A stretch of DNA of 64,000 nucleotides from Rhodoferax ferrireducens T118 (GTDB lineage: Bacteria; Pseudomonadota; Gammaproteobacteria; Burkholderiales; Burkholderiaceae_C). Of the stretch, positions 8,926 to 18,919 are shown one piece after another; the stretch's first letter is position 1; each line of letters begins with the position of its first letter. The notes under the pieces are model-generated. The model was given only the letters and a program-made list of their open reading frames with translations. It made no database searches and was not told the DNA's origin. The stretch spans positions 2,232,001 through 2,296,000 of the forward strand of contig NC_007908.1 in NCBI RefSeq assembly GCF_000013605.1, written 5' to 3'. The position numbers and the translations under genes were made by a program.

Positions 8926-9576
8926 ATGGCTCGCTGTACCAAGGAAGAAGCCCTCGCCACCCGCAACCGTTTGCTGGATGCGGCGGAGCATGTGTTTGCC
9001 GAAAAGGGCGTTTCCCGCACCTCCTTGCATGACATTGCAGAAGCCGCTGGCGTGAGCCGGGGCGCGATTTACTGGCATTTCAAAAACAAGGCGGATTTGT
9101 TCAACGCCATGATGGAACGCACCACCCTGCCTTTGGAAGATGCCTTGCATCAAATTGGGGATGATCCCGAGTTGGACCCGCTGCATGAGTTGCAGCGCGC
9201 GATTCTGGACACCATGCGAAAGATCACCTTGGACGAACGCACCCGTCGTGTTTTTGAGGTGGCCACGCTCAAGGTGGAGTACGTTGATGAACTGCTGGCC
9301 GTCAAGGCGCGCCATCTCCAATGCTATGTTGAAGGGGTCGGCCAGATGGAGCGTAGCCTGCGGGAGGCCGCCTTGCGTCGGGGGGCGCCCTTGCGGGTGT
9401 CGCTTTCAATGGCGGCGCAGGGTCTGCACGCGCTGGTGGTGGGGCTTATCCATAGCTGGTTGCTGGCGCCGCAAGCCTTTGAGCTGGTCGGCGTTGCCGA
9501 AATGGCGCTGGGCGTGTATCTGGCCGGTTTGGGGCTGGTGCCGGCGCCTGAGCAGCAGGCAGCCCCGGCCCCGTAA
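8926..9576 (+). CDS. TetR-family repressor of efflux operon (AcrR/TtgR-like)
   Basis: A 216-residue regulator. The N-terminal TetR helix-turn-helix is clear (RNRLLDAAEHVFAEKG, then TSLHDIAEAAGVSRGAIYWHFKNKADLF, residues about 15-60). The C-terminal half matches the AcrR ligand-binding domain with the LPLEDAL and MAAQGLHALVVGLIHSWLL segments. It is divergent from the RND efflux genes and likely represses both them and itself through the operator at 8859-8882, with release by pump substrates. This is inferred from AcrR and TtgR. The last residues are an Ala/Pro/Gln tail. Confidence 0.9.
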   Translation: MARCTKEEALATRNRLLDAAEHVFAEKGVSRTSLHDIAEAAGVSRGAIYWHFKNKADLFNAMMERTTLPLEDALHQIGDDPELDPLHELQRAILDTMRKITLDERTRRVFEVATLKVEYVDELLAVKARHLQCYVEGVGQMERSLREAALRRGAPLRVSLSMAAQGLHALVVGLIHSWLLAPQAFELVGVAEMALGVYLAGLGLVPAPEQQAAPAP

Positions 9577-9582
9577 ATCCGT

Positions 9583-9672
9583 CACACCGGCGGCCATGGT
9601 GTCTTTCACGTGGCTGGTGTCACCGGCGTTGCTGAACACAACGATGGGGCGGCGCGTGTCGCGCGTGGGCAT
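9583..9672 (-). pseudogene. Possible remnant of an ANTAR/NasT-type response regulator
   Basis: In the gap between the tetR gene and tsaD, the minus strand encodes about 30 residues reading [12 protein letters not shown]...[10 protein letters not shown]. This looks like the receiver segment of NasT-type ANTAR regulators (RPVVMF...D...AV.AGV.AY). Nothing recognisable of the same protein continues on either side. It is a tentative call from a short match. Confidence 0.3.
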
Positions 9673-9690
9673 CCCCTAAACTCCGTCCCT

Positions 9691-10767
9691 ATGGCAAAAA
9701 ACTTGCGGGTATTGGGCATTGAGTCCTCGTGTGATGAAACGGGCGTGGCGCTGGTGGAGGTGCGGGGCAGTGTATTGCCGGTGCTTCTGGCCGATGCCTT
9801 GTACAGCCAGATCGAGATGCACCAGGCCTACGGTGGCGTGGTGCCCGAACTGGCCAGTCGCGACCACATTCGCCGCGTGCTGCCGCTGACGGAGCAGGTG
9901 CTTGCGGCATCCGGTCGAACCTTGGCAGACATTGATGTGGTGGCGTTCACGCGCGGCCCGGGTCTGGCCGGGGCCTTGCTGGTGGGCGCGGGGGTGGCGT
10001 GCGCGCTGGGCGCGGCCCTGGGTAAACCGGTGTTGGGTGTGCATCACCTGGAAGGGCATTTGCTGTCACCATTCTTGAGTGCTGATCCGCCCGAATTCCC
10101 CTTCGTGGCGCTGCTGGTGTCGGGCGGCCACACGCAGTTGATGCGGGTGGACGGGGTCGGGCGTTACGAATTGCTGGGCGAGACGATTGATGATGCCGCC
10201 GGCGAGGCGTTTGACAAGTCAGCCAAGCTGCTGGGGCTGGCTTATCCGGGAGGGCCGGCACTGTCGAGACTGGCCGAGCAGGGTGATGCCACGGCGTTCA
10301 AGTTGCCTCGTCCCTTGCTGAAAAGCGGCAATCTTGATTTTTCATTTGCCGGCTTGAAAACGGCGGTGATGGTGCAGGCCAAAAAGCTGGCTGCCGCGCA
10401 GGACGGGTCGGTCGAGGCCTTGCCGGTGCAGGTACTGGCTGACCTGGCGGCCTCGACCCAGGCCGCCATTGTCGAAGTGCTGGTCAAGAAGTCGATGACG
10501 GCTTTGAGTCAAACCAGTCTCAAACGTCTGGTGGTGGCCGGCGGTGTGGGCGCCAACCGCAGCTTGCGCGCGCAGCTCAATGCGGAGTGTGGCAAGCGCG
10601 GCGTGCGGGTGCATTACCCGGAACTGCATCTGTGTACCGACAACGGCGCCATGATTGCCATGGCGGCTGCCATGCGCCTGCAGTCCGGCCAGCAGGCAGC
10701 CAGCGAGGTCTATGCTTTTGACGTCAGACCGCGCTGGCCGCTGGGCGATCTGACAGCGTCGGCGTGA
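9691..10767 (+). CDS. tsaD: tRNA N6-adenosine threonylcarbamoyltransferase
   Basis: A 358-residue Kae1/YgjD-family enzyme that transfers the threonylcarbamoyl group to A37 of ANN-decoding tRNAs, together with TsaB and TsaE. It shows the N-terminal GIESSCDET signature (residues 9-17), the metal-binding HHLEGH (118-123), the GGHTQL loop and the C-terminal CTDNGAMIA. The ATG at 9691 matches the family N-terminus ([11 protein letters not shown]); an upstream in-frame start at 9610 adds 27 unrelated residues. No strong Shine-Dalgarno is visible. Confidence 0.96.
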   Translation: MAKNLRVLGIESSCDETGVALVEVRGSVLPVLLADALYSQIEMHQAYGGVVPELASRDHIRRVLPLTEQVLAASGRTLADIDVVAFTRGPGLAGALLVGAGVACALGAALGKPVLGVHHLEGHLLSPFLSADPPEFPFVALLVSGGHTQLMRVDGVGRYELLGETIDDAAGEAFDKSAKLLGLAYPGGPALSRLAEQGDATAFKLPRPLLKSGNLDFSFAGLKTAVMVQAKKLAAAQDGSVEALPVQVLADLAASTQAAIVEVLVKKSMTALSQTSLKRLVVAGGVGANRSLRAQLNAECGKRGVRVHYPELHLCTDNGAMIAMAAAMRLQSGQQAASEVYAFDVRPRWPLGDLTASA

Positions 10768-10792
10768 GACTGGCCAAAATGTAGACGAAATT

Positions 10793-10842
10793 GACCGCTA
10801 GCCCCCGTATTATAAGGATCTGTTGCTATTATTAATATAGCG
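10793..10842. repeat. Repeat family copy R2 (intergenic, palindromic)
   Basis: A GACCGCTAGCCCCCGTAT segment followed by GCTATTATTAATATAGC (10825-10841, five-base arms GCTAT/ATAGC around an AT-rich centre). It lies between the convergent tsaD and 3-hydroxybutyrate dehydrogenase genes, directly abutting the stop codon of the latter (10843-10845). Same design as R1: a GCTAGCC-CCGT block plus an AT-rich palindrome. Confidence 0.7.
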
Positions 10843-11613
10843 TTATTGGGCTGCCCAGCCGCCGTCCATATTCCACGCGACGCCGCGCACATTGTTGCCT
10901 GCCGGTGAGCAGAAGAACACCGCCAGCGCACCCAGCTCTTCGGGCGTGGTGAATTGCAGCGACGGCTCCTTTTCACTCAACAAGTGTTTGATCGCCTCGG
11001 CATTGCTGATGCCGCCCGCTGCTGCTTTGGCATCGACCTGTTTTTGCACCAGCGGCGTGAGCACCCAGCCGGGGCAGATGGCGTTGCAGGTGACGCCGGT
11101 GGTGGCGTTTTCCAGCGCGGTGACTTTGGTCAGTCCGACCACGCCGTGCTTGGCCGTGACGTAGGCTGATTTTTCAGCCGAGGCCACCAGGCCGTGCACG
11201 GAGGCGACGTTGATGATGCGGCCCCAGTTGGCCTTCTGCATCGCCGGCAGCGCCAGCCGGGTGGCATGAAAGGCGCTGCTCAGGTTGATGGCGATGATGG
11301 CGTCCCAGCGTTCCACCGAGAAGTTCTCGACCCGGGCCACGTGCTGGATGCCAGCGTTGTTGACCAGAATATCCACCCGGCCAAACTGCGCCGCGGCAAA
11401 TTTCAACATGTCTTCAATTTCGGCCGGTTTGCTCATGTCGGCGCCGTGGTAAGCCACTTTGACGCCGAGTGCTGCCACTTCGGCCTTGGGGCCTTCAACG
11501 TCTCCAAAACCGTTCAGCACGATGTTGGCACCCTGGGCGGCCAGGGCTTTGGCCAGCCCCAAACCGATGCCGCTGGTGGATCCGGTGACGAGCGCTGTTT
11601 TACCTTTTAACAT
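10843..11613 (-). CDS. 3-hydroxybutyrate dehydrogenase (short-chain dehydrogenase/reductase)
   Basis: A 256-residue classical SDR: NAD-binding TGSTSGIG (11-18), NNAG, catalytic Ser in INVASVHG and the YVTAK catalytic pair. End-to-end resemblance to BdhA/HbdH, which oxidises 3-hydroxybutyrate to acetoacetate during polyhydroxybutyrate use, is strong (LVASAEKSAYVTAKHGVVGLTK and the C-terminal NNVRGVAWNMDGGW). It has no local operon partner. The gene is convergent with tsaD. Confidence 0.88.
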   Translation of the reverse strand: MLKGKTALVTGSTSGIGLGLAKALAAQGANIVLNGFGDVEGPKAEVAALGVKVAYHGADMSKPAEIEDMLKFAAAQFGRVDILVNNAGIQHVARVENFSVERWDAIIAINLSSAFHATRLALPAMQKANWGRIINVASVHGLVASAEKSAYVTAKHGVVGLTKVTALENATTGVTCNAICPGWVLTPLVQKQVDAKAAAGGISNAEAIKHLLSEKEPSLQFTTPEELGALAVFFCSPAGNNVRGVAWNMDGGWAAQ

Positions 11614-11746
11614 GATGTTTCTCCGTGTAGTGTTGGGGTGAACTGTGGTTGAATTAGGATGTTGTTACTGTGATGGCGCACCGGGTTGAGAGAATAGTCC
11701 CGCCCGTGCGCTTTGCGCCGACTTTATCAAACCCCTAACTCCCAAC

Positions 11747-12646
11747 ATGACCGAGCCTTCTTTGAATTACGTCCTGTGCCCCGACACCTCTGGTGGACAC
11801 CGCATGGCTTATTGGCAATGGGGCAACCCAGAGGCTGGCCATGTGGTGGTTTGCGTGCACGGCCTGACGCGCCAGGGGCGTGACTTTGATGTGCTGGCGC
11901 AGGCCTTATGCGAGCGCGCGGGCGACAGCCTGCGCGTGGTGTGTCCGGATGTGGCGGGCCGGGGCCAGAGCGATTGGCTGAAGGACCCGCAGGGCTACCA
12001 GATTCCCGTCTACGCGGCCGACATGCTGACGCTGTTGACGGCACTTCAGCCCACCACGCTGGACTGGTTGGGCACCAGCATGGGGGGCTTGATTGGCATC
12101 GTGCTGGCCGGGCAGCCCGAGCTGCCGTTACCGGTGCCGGTGCGCCGCCTGGTGCTCAATGACGTTGGGCCGGTGATGGAGTGGCAGGCCTTGCAGCGCA
12201 TTGGCGAGTACCTGGGCCAGACCGGCCGATTTGACTCGCTGCAGCAGGCCGCCGATGCCCTGTGGGTGATCGCCAGCAGTTTTGGGCCGCACACAGCGGC
12301 ACAGTGGCTGGCCTTGTCGCAGCCGATGGTCAGACCGCTGGGCGACGGGTCGGGTGCGCTCACATTGCATTACGACCCGGCGCTGGCGCTGGCGTTTCGC
12401 GCGCTCACTCCAGAGTCTGCCGCGCAAAGCGAAGCCCTGTTGTGGCAGTTGTATGACCAGATCACCGCCCGCACCCTGCTGGTTCGCGGTGCTGTTTCAG
12501 ACCTGCTCACGATGCAAACCGCGCGGGCCATGATGGCGCGCGGCCCCCAAGCGCGGCTGGCCGAGTTTGCCGGCGTGGGCCACGCCCCCACGTTCATCGC
12601 CTGCGATCAGGTGAAAGCGGTCGCCTCTTTTTTACTGGATGACTAG
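11747..12646 (+). CDS. Alpha/beta-fold hydrolase
   Basis: A 299-residue alpha/beta hydrolase with the oxyanion region VHGLTRQGRDFD, the nucleophile elbow GTSMGG (Ser about residue 111) and the terminal His in GVGHAPTF; an acidic residue in the RGAVSDLLT region completes a likely triad. Similar proteins are annotated loosely as esterases or hydrolases and the substrate cannot be read from the sequence. It ends 14 bases before relA on the same strand and may be cotranscribed with it. Confidence 0.85.
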   Translation: MTEPSLNYVLCPDTSGGHRMAYWQWGNPEAGHVVVCVHGLTRQGRDFDVLAQALCERAGDSLRVVCPDVAGRGQSDWLKDPQGYQIPVYAADMLTLLTALQPTTLDWLGTSMGGLIGIVLAGQPELPLPVPVRRLVLNDVGPVMEWQALQRIGEYLGQTGRFDSLQQAADALWVIASSFGPHTAAQWLALSQPMVRPLGDGSGALTLHYDPALALAFRALTPESAAQSEALLWQLYDQITARTLLVRGAVSDLLTMQTARAMMARGPQARLAEFAGVGHAPTFIACDQVKAVASFLLDD

Positions 12647-12660
12647 CCGGTGTATTGCAC

Positions 12661-14916
12661 ATGAAAACCCTGTCCGCCGAGCCAACGGGCGCGGCATCTT
12701 TGGCGCAGCCCTTGCCGCAGTTGCTGACCGCCACGGCGCAGACTTTGCCGGAGCAGTCCCATGCGCTGGCGCGTGCTCGCGCGTTTGCCGAGCCGCTGCT
12801 GGCCAGCGAGACGCTCGACACCGGCGAGAACACGCTGGCCCATGCCGACGCGGTCGCGGCCATTCTCAGGATTATTGGCGGTTCCGAGGCGATGCAGGCC
12901 GCCAGTTACCTGGTTTATGCCTGCGACCACTTGAACAAACCCCAAGAGGTGATCGCCAAGGCGTTTGGTGACAACTTTGCCGCGCTGGCGGTAGAAACCA
13001 CCAAGCTGGTGCGGGTGCAACGCCAGGCGCGCCAGGCGCAAGTGGCCAGCGAGCGCGCCGCCACGGGCATCCCGATGGCGCAAACAGCGGCCGCCCAAAC
13101 CGAGAATGTGCGCAAGATGCTGCTCGCCTTTTCACGCGACTTGCGCGTGGTGATGCTGCGGCTGGCCTCGCGCCTGCAGACTTTGCGCTTTTTTGCCGCT
13201 GCCCGCCAGGCCGCGCCGCCCGGTGTGGCGCGCGAGGCCTTGCAGGTGTTTGCGCCGCTGGCCAACCGGCTGGGCATATGGGAAATCAAGTGGGAGATGG
13301 AAGACCTGGCGTTTCGTTTCCTGGAGCCTGATGTCTACCGCCAAGTGGCGCGTCTGCTCGATGAAAAGCGCTCCGAGCGCGAGTTGCACGTTGAGCAATT
13401 GCGGCAACAACTGGAGTCGGACCTGAAGGCGCAGGGCATGAGCGTCACGGTGCAGGGGCGACCCAAACACATCTTTAGCATCGTCAAGAAGATGCGCGGC
13501 AAATCGCTTGCATTTGACCAGGTCCATGACATTCGGGCGCTGCGCATTGTGGTTGCAGACATTGCGGACTGCTACGCCGCCTTGAGCTGGGTACACAGCC
13601 AGTTCACACCGATCGCCGAAGAATTTGACGACTACATTGCCAAACCCAAGGCCAACGGCTACCAGTCCTTGCACACAGTGGTGCGCGATGCGGCGGGGCT
13701 GCCGATCGAGATCCAGATTCGCACCCAGGCCATGCACGACCATGCCGAGCACGGCGTGGCGGCGCATTGGGCCTACAAGGAGGCAGGTGTCAAAGGCTAC
13801 GCTGGCGTCTCGGCCACCAGTTCCTACGACGCCAAGATTGCCGTGCTGCGCCAGTTGCTGGCGTGGGAGCGTGATCTGTCGGGCACTTCGGCGCAGGATG
13901 TCGGCCTGGATGACCGTATTTATGTCTTGACGCCCGAGGCGGCCATTGTGGAGCTGCCGCAAGGCGCCACCGCCGTCGACTTTGCCTACAGCGTGCACAC
14001 CGATCTGGGGCACCGCTGCCGCGGAGCCCGAATTGATGGCGTGATGGTGCCTTTGAACACGCCGCTAAAAAATGGCCAGACAGTGGAAGTGACGGTGGCC
14101 AAGGAGGGCGGGCCGTCGCGCGACTGGCTGATGGCAGAACAAGGCTACCTGGTGAGCCACCGGGCCCGTTCCAAAGTGCGCGCCTGGTTCAACGCCCAGG
14201 CCCTGCATGAAACGGTTGCCAAAGGCCGCGAGGCGGTGGAGAAACTGCTGCAGCGCGAGGGTAAGACAGCGCTCAAATTGCAGGACCTGGCCGCGCAACT
14301 GGGGTTTAACTCGGCCGACGATCTGTTTGAAGTGGTGGGCAAGGACGAGTTCTCGCTGCGTAATATCGAGACCCTGCTGCACCCGCCCGAGCCGGTGCAG
14401 GCCGACGATGGGCCGCTGCTGAAGAAGCCGCGCAGCGCCAGCAACCCGGCCAAGGGTGGCTTGTTGGTGGTGGGTGTTGATTCATTGATGACGCAGTTGG
14501 CCAAGTGCTGCAAACCGGCCCCGCCTGACCCGATTTGTGGCTTTGTCACCCGCGGCAAAGGGGTCAGCGTGCACCGTGCCGATTGCTCCAACCTGCGCGA
14601 GATGATTGCCCAAAATGGCGAGCGTGTGATCGAGGTGGAATGGGGCCAGCCCCCAGGCAGTGCGAATGGATCGGCGGGCAGCGCGGTGTACCCGGTGGAC
14701 GTGGCGGTGCACGCCATGGACAGGCAGGGCTTGCTGCACGACATTTCCGAGGTTTTCACCAAGGAAAAGATGAACGTGATCGGTGTGCAGACGCAGTCCG
14801 TCAAGGGCATCGCCTTGATGACTTTCACGGTTGAAGTGTCGGATGCCGGACGGCTGCACAAGGTGCTGGGTGTGGTAGCGGAGTTGCCGGGCGTGCGCTC
14901 GGCGCGGCGGCGTTGA
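12661..14916 (+). CDS. relA: (p)ppGpp synthetase RelA (RSH family, HD site degenerate)
   Basis: A 751-residue RSH protein. Order: degenerate HD domain (about 50-200), synthetase domain with the EFDDYIAKPKANGYQSLHT block, TGS domain (RIYVLTPEA...), zinc-finger region (LAKCCKP...) and C-terminal ACT domain (YPVDVAVHAMDRQGLLHDIS). The hydrolase HD motif expected around ALLHD is replaced by SYLVYACDHL, and the synthetase carries the acidic EFDD form seen in monofunctional RelA. It is therefore read as ribosome-associated RelA that makes but does not degrade (p)ppGpp. A SpoT should exist elsewhere. The ATG at 12661 is chosen over an in-frame TTG two codons upstream. Confidence 0.9.
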   Translation: MKTLSAEPTGAASLAQPLPQLLTATAQTLPEQSHALARARAFAEPLLASETLDTGENTLAHADAVAAILRIIGGSEAMQAASYLVYACDHLNKPQEVIAKAFGDNFAALAVETTKLVRVQRQARQAQVASERAATGIPMAQTAAAQTENVRKMLLAFSRDLRVVMLRLASRLQTLRFFAAARQAAPPGVAREALQVFAPLANRLGIWEIKWEMEDLAFRFLEPDVYRQVARLLDEKRSERELHVEQLRQQLESDLKAQGMSVTVQGRPKHIFSIVKKMRGKSLAFDQVHDIRALRIVVADIADCYAALSWVHSQFTPIAEEFDDYIAKPKANGYQSLHTVVRDAAGLPIEIQIRTQAMHDHAEHGVAAHWAYKEAGVKGYAGVSATSSYDAKIAVLRQLLAWERDLSGTSAQDVGLDDRIYVLTPEAAIVELPQGATAVDFAYSVHTDLGHRCRGARIDGVMVPLNTPLKNGQTVEVTVAKEGGPSRDWLMAEQGYLVSHRARSKVRAWFNAQALHETVAKGREAVEKLLQREGKTALKLQDLAAQLGFNSADDLFEVVGKDEFSLRNIETLLHPPEPVQADDGPLLKKPRSASNPAKGGLLVVGVDSLMTQLAKCCKPAPPDPICGFVTRGKGVSVHRADCSNLREMIAQNGERVIEVEWGQPPGSANGSAGSAVYPVDVAVHAMDRQGLLHDISEVFTKEKMNVIGVQTQSVKGIALMTFTVEVSDAGRLHKVLGVVAELPGVRSARRR

Positions 14917-14994
14917 GGGGTGCGGTGTCGGCCACCAACGGCCTCGCGATAATGAAACAATGAACCAACCCATTTTCATCGCTGGCCGCCAAAA

Positions 14995-16452
14995 ATGACC
15001 CCATCTCCCTCCCATCACACCTTCCTCTGGCACGACTACGAGACCTTTGGCACCAACACCCGGCGCGACCGCCCGGCGCAGTTTGCCGCCATTCGCACCG
15101 ATGCCGAGCTCAATGTTATTGGCGCCCCCCTCATGCTGTATTGCCAGCCGGCTGGTGATTTTTTGCCGGATCCGCAAGCATGTCTGATCACCGGCATTAC
15201 GCCGCAGCTGTGTCTTGAAAAGGGAATTCCCGAGTACCAGTTTGCGGCGCAGATCGAGCAGGCCTTCAGTCTGCCCGGCACGGTGGGGGTGGGCTACAAC
15301 ACGATCCGTTTCGACGACGAGATCACGCGCTTCATGTTTTGGCGCAACCTGATCGACCCGTATGCGCGCGAGTGGCAAAACGACTGCGGCCGCTGGGACT
15401 TGCTGGACGTGGTGCGCACCGCCTATGCCTTGCGACCCGACGGCATGGAGTGGCCGCTCAATGCCGAGGGCAAACCCAGCTTCAAGCTGACCGATTTGAG
15501 CGCGGCCAACGGCTTGCTGCATGAAGCGGCCCACGATGCCTTGAGCGACGTGCGCGCCACCATCGCGCTGGCGCGCTTGATCAAGACGGCGCAGCCCAAG
15601 CTGTTTGACTTCTGTTTTGGCCTGCACAAGAAAGACCGCGTGATGGCCGAGCTCGGCTTGCCCACCACCTTGACCCAGGCCCGGCCTTTTCTGCACATCT
15701 CGGGCATGTTTGCGCCCGAGCGCGGCTGCCTGGCGTTGATGTGGCCGCTGGCCATGCACCCGGCCAACAAAAACGAGCTGCTGGCCTGGGATCTGGCGTT
15801 TGACCCGCGCGAGTTGGCGCAGATGAACGCCGAGCAGATTCGCCTGCGCCTGTTCACCAAAACGGCGGATTTGCCCGAGGGTGTGCAGCGCCTGCCGGTC
15901 AAGTCGATCCACCTGAACAAATCCCCGACGGTGATTGGCAACTACAAGACCTTGTCGAGCGCCATGGCGCAGCGCTGGGGTCTGAATCTGGACGCGCAGC
16001 TGGCCAACGCCGCGCACGCGCAAGCCTTGCCCGACATGAGCGGCATCTGGCCGGCGGTGTTCAAACGCCCAGCGGCCGCGACGCCGGACGTGGACGAAGA
16101 TCTCTACGGTGGTTTTGTTGGCAACGCCGATCGCCGCCGCCTGAATGATTTGCGCCAGCTCAAGGCCCAGGAATTGGCCAGCGCGCGACCTGCGTTTGAC
16201 GATGCGCGTCTGACCGAACTGCTGTGGCGCTACCGGGCGCGCAATTTTCCACAAAGCCTGAGCGCTGACGAGCTGGCGCGCTGGGAAGCCCACCGCAGCG
16301 CGCGTTTGTTCGACGGCGAGGGTGGCGCACTCACCATTGAGCAACTGTTTGAAGAACTCGACAGCTTGGCCGAATCCGCCGATGAGCGGGGTGAGGCCAT
16401 TTTGGGTGCCTTATACGACTACGCCGAGCTGATTGCGCCACAGCGGGTGTGA
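14995..16452 (+). CDS. sbcB: Exodeoxyribonuclease I
   Basis: A 485-residue DEDDh 3'-5' exonuclease specific for single-stranded DNA, involved in recombination and mismatch repair. Exo I motif is WHDYETFG (Asp14, Glu16), Exo II is GYNTIRFDDE, Exo III is HDALSDVRAT; the SH3-like and C-terminal helical domains follow. Length matches the E. coli enzyme. The start follows a 78-base gap after relA. Confidence 0.94.
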   Translation: MTPSPSHHTFLWHDYETFGTNTRRDRPAQFAAIRTDAELNVIGAPLMLYCQPAGDFLPDPQACLITGITPQLCLEKGIPEYQFAAQIEQAFSLPGTVGVGYNTIRFDDEITRFMFWRNLIDPYAREWQNDCGRWDLLDVVRTAYALRPDGMEWPLNAEGKPSFKLTDLSAANGLLHEAAHDALSDVRATIALARLIKTAQPKLFDFCFGLHKKDRVMAELGLPTTLTQARPFLHISGMFAPERGCLALMWPLAMHPANKNELLAWDLAFDPRELAQMNAEQIRLRLFTKTADLPEGVQRLPVKSIHLNKSPTVIGNYKTLSSAMAQRWGLNLDAQLANAAHAQALPDMSGIWPAVFKRPAAATPDVDEDLYGGFVGNADRRRLNDLRQLKAQELASARPAFDDARLTELLWRYRARNFPQSLSADELARWEAHRSARLFDGEGGALTIEQLFEELDSLAESADERGEAILGALYDYAELIAPQRV

Positions 16453-16490
16453 TGTTGGTCGCCCACGCGTCAGCATGAGTTGCTTCCAAA

Positions 16491-16537
16491 TATGTAGCTT
16501 CCTACGTAGGAATCACGGGGGCTTGAGCCCGATTTTG
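16491..16537. repeat. Repeat family copy R3 (intergenic) with perfect 14-base palindrome
   Basis: Between the convergent sbcB and upp genes. It contains the perfect palindrome TTCCTACGTAGGAA (16499-16512) and a GGGCTTGAGCCC hairpin just after it. The order (GTAGCT, gap, CACGGGGGCTTGAGCCC) looks like the opposite orientation of R1/R2, with the GCTAGCCCCCGT block changed to ACGGGGGCTTGAG. Family membership is less certain than for R1, R2 and R6. It may terminate transcription from both sides. Confidence 0.55.
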
Positions 16538-16554
16538 CATATAAAGAATAAAAC

Positions 16555-17202
16555 TCACTGCGTGCCAAAGATCCGGTCACCGGCGTCACCCAGGCCCGGC
16601 AGGATGTAGCCGTGGCTGTTGAGCTGGCGGTCGATGGCTGCGGTGTAGATCGGCACATCCGGGTGCGCTTTGCGCAGTGTGGCGACGCCTTCGGGGCAGG
16701 TCAGCAGGCAGACGAACTTGATCGACTTGGGGTGGGTCGCCTTGACGCGTTCAATCGCCGCCACGGCGGAGTTGCCGGTGGCGAGCATCGGGTCGACCAC
16801 CACCACGTCGCGTTCCTGCATGTCCTTGGGCATCTTGAAGTAGTACTCCACCGCCTGCAGCGTCTTGGGGTCGCGGTACAGGCCAATGTGCCCGACCCGG
16901 GCGCCCGGCACGACACTGAGCATGCCGTCCAGAATGCCGGTGCCCGCGCGCAGGATCGACACCAGCACCAGTTTTTTGCCGTCAATCACTTTGGCGCTCA
17001 TGGTTTCCAGCGGCGTCTCGATTTCGACTTCTTGCATCGGCATATCGCGCGTCACTTCATAAGCCATCAGCATGCTGATCTCGTTGAGCAGGGTGCGAAA
17101 ACTGTTGGTGCTCGCTTCTTTTTTGCGCATCAGCGTCAGTTTGTGCTGCACCAGCGGGTGGTTGATGACGTGAACTTGAGGGTCGTTGTTGGGGCTGTTC
17201 AT
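16555..17202 (-). CDS. upp: Uracil phosphoribosyltransferase
   Basis: A 215-residue enzyme that makes UMP from uracil and PRPP in pyrimidine salvage. The PRPP loop [14 protein letters not shown] and the C-terminal uracil-binding [27 protein letters not shown] are fully conserved, as is [10 protein letters not shown]. Length is typical (E. coli 208). The gene is separated from the DUF853 ATPase by 78 bases and reads in the same direction. Confidence 0.96.
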   Translation of the reverse strand: MNSPNNDPQVHVINHPLVQHKLTLMRKKEASTNSFRTLLNEISMLMAYEVTRDMPMQEVEIETPLETMSAKVIDGKKLVLVSILRAGTGILDGMLSVVPGARVGHIGLYRDPKTLQAVEYYFKMPKDMQERDVVVVDPMLATGNSAVAAIERVKATHPKSIKFVCLLTCPEGVATLRKAHPDVPIYTAAIDRQLNSHGYILPGLGDAGDRIFGTQ

Positions 17203-17280
17203 GGGGGTAGTCTTTTTACTTCGTGGTTATTGGGTTGCGGTTGTCAGGGTTTCAGGGTGGCCATTGTGCGCGCGTGGCAA

Positions 17281-18861
17281 CTAGCGTTTGCCGCCAAAAA
17301 TGCCACCCAGCACGCCGCGGATGATCTGGCGACCGACTTCGCGGCCAACCGAGCTGGCGGCACTGCGGATGAGTTGTTCACCGGCCGAGGTGCGCGTGCG
17401 GCGCACGCCACCGCCAAAAATGGAGCCCAGGCTGTCGAGCAGACCACCGCTGGCCTGTGCCGCTGCCGCGCTGTCGTTGTGCGCTTCGGCCGGCGCCCTG
17501 GCCCGGCCACTGCTTCGTGGCTCGGTGTCGCGGGTGGCTGCGCTGGACGCGCCGGTCGAACTGGCGGCTGCGTCCAGTCGTGCCGCGGTGCGGCCCTTGA
17601 TTTTCTCGAACGCTGATTCCCGGTCCAGCGTCTTTTCATAAACCCCGGCGACGATGGAGTCTGCCATCAGGGCTTTGCGTTGCTCAGGCGTGATCGGCCC
17701 AATCTGGCTGGCAGGTGGCAGCACGTAGACCCGCTGCGTGATGCCGGGGCGGCCTTTTTCGTCCAGAAAACTCACCAGTGCTTCGCCCACTGCCAGTTCC
17801 GTGATGGCAGCGCCGATGTCCAGGTCGGGATTCGGGCGCATGGTGTCGGCGGCCGATTTGACGGCTTTCTGGTCCCGCGGCGTGAAAGCGCGCAAGGCGT
17901 GCTGCACACGATTGCCCAATTGGGCCAGCACCGAGTCCGGAATGTCGAGCGGGTTTTGCGTGACGAAAAACACGCCCACACCCTTGGATCGCACCAAGCG
18001 CACCACCAGCTCAATGCGCTCAATCAGGACTTTGGGTGCGTCAGCGAACAGCAAATGCGCTTCGTCAAAGAAGAACACGATCTTGGGCTGGTCCAGGTCG
18101 CCCACTTCGGGCAGATTCTCGAACAGTTCGCTCAGCAGCCACAGCAAAAACGTGGCGTACAGGCGCGGCGCGTTCATCAGCTTGTCGGCCGCCAGGATGT
18201 TGATCATGCCGTGCCCGTTGGCATCGGTTTGCAGAAAATCGGCGATGTTGAGCATCGGTTCGCCAAAGAACTGATTGCCGCCCTGGGCTTCGATTTGCAT
18301 CAGCCCGCGCTGAATGGCGCCAATGCTGGCGGCGCTGATGTTGCCGTATTCGGTGGTGAACTGGGACGCGTTGTCGCCCACCAGTTGGCACATGGCGCGC
18401 AGGTCTTTCATGTCCAGCAGCAGCAGGCCGTCGTCGTCGGCGATCTTGAACACCAGTTGCAGCACGCCGGCCTGGGTCTCGTTGAGGTTGAGCATGCGAC
18501 CCAGCAACAGCGGGCCCAAATCGCTGACGGTGGCCCGCACCGGGTGGCCCTGTTCGCCAAAGACGTCCCACAGGGTGGTCGGAAATGCTGCGAATTCAGG
18601 AGCGGGTAGTGCACGTTCAGTCAGGACTTTGGCCAGTTTTGATCCCAAAGCGCCGACTTGGGAAAGGCCGGTCAGATCGCCCTTGACGTCGGCCATGAAC
18701 ACCGGCACGCCGATGCGCGAGAAGCCCTCGGCCATGGTTTGCAGCGTGATGGTCTTGCCGGTGCCGGTGGCGCCGGTGATGAGTCCGTGCCGGTTGGCTT
18801 TGTCAGGGCGCAGAAAGCATTCGGTGTTGCCATGTTGTGCAATCAGAATCGGATCAGACAT
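17281..18861 (-). CDS. HerA/YjgR-type ATPase (DUF853)
   Basis: About 526 residues. P-loop ATPase of the HerA-FtsK superfamily: Walker A GATGTGKT near the N-terminus, Walker [13 protein letters not shown], and the DUF853 C-terminal region. A linker rich in Ala, Ser and Arg ([20 protein letters not shown]) precedes the glycine-rich end [17 protein letters not shown]. The role of this family is poorly known; nucleic-acid or chromosome handling is assumed from HerA. The ATG at 18861 has GGGAAT upstream; the longer frame to 18945 adds 28 residues with no support. Divergent from yebC. Confidence 0.87.
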   Translation of the reverse strand: MSDPILIAQHGNTECFLRPDKANRHGLITGATGTGKTITLQTMAEGFSRIGVPVFMADVKGDLTGLSQVGALGSKLAKVLTERALPAPEFAAFPTTLWDVFGEQGHPVRATVSDLGPLLLGRMLNLNETQAGVLQLVFKIADDDGLLLLDMKDLRAMCQLVGDNASQFTTEYGNISAASIGAIQRGLMQIEAQGGNQFFGEPMLNIADFLQTDANGHGMINILAADKLMNAPRLYATFLLWLLSELFENLPEVGDLDQPKIVFFFDEAHLLFADAPKVLIERIELVVRLVRSKGVGVFFVTQNPLDIPDSVLAQLGNRVQHALRAFTPRDQKAVKSAADTMRPNPDLDIGAAITELAVGEALVSFLDEKGRPGITQRVYVLPPASQIGPITPEQRKALMADSIVAGVYEKTLDRESAFEKIKGRTAARLDAAASSTGASSAATRDTEPRSSGRARAPAEAHNDSAAAAQASGGLLDSLGSIFGGGVRRTRTSAGEQLIRSAASSVGREVGRQIIRGVLGGIFGGKR

Positions 18862-18919
18862 AAGATTCCCAAAAAGTACAATCGAACCAATAGCGTAACG
18901 AACTTTTGAAGGATTCCCC

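Noticed and set aside
14482..16344. 620-codon minus-strand open frame across relA end and sbcB
   Set aside because: Antisense to two clearly real genes; no domain or ribosome site.
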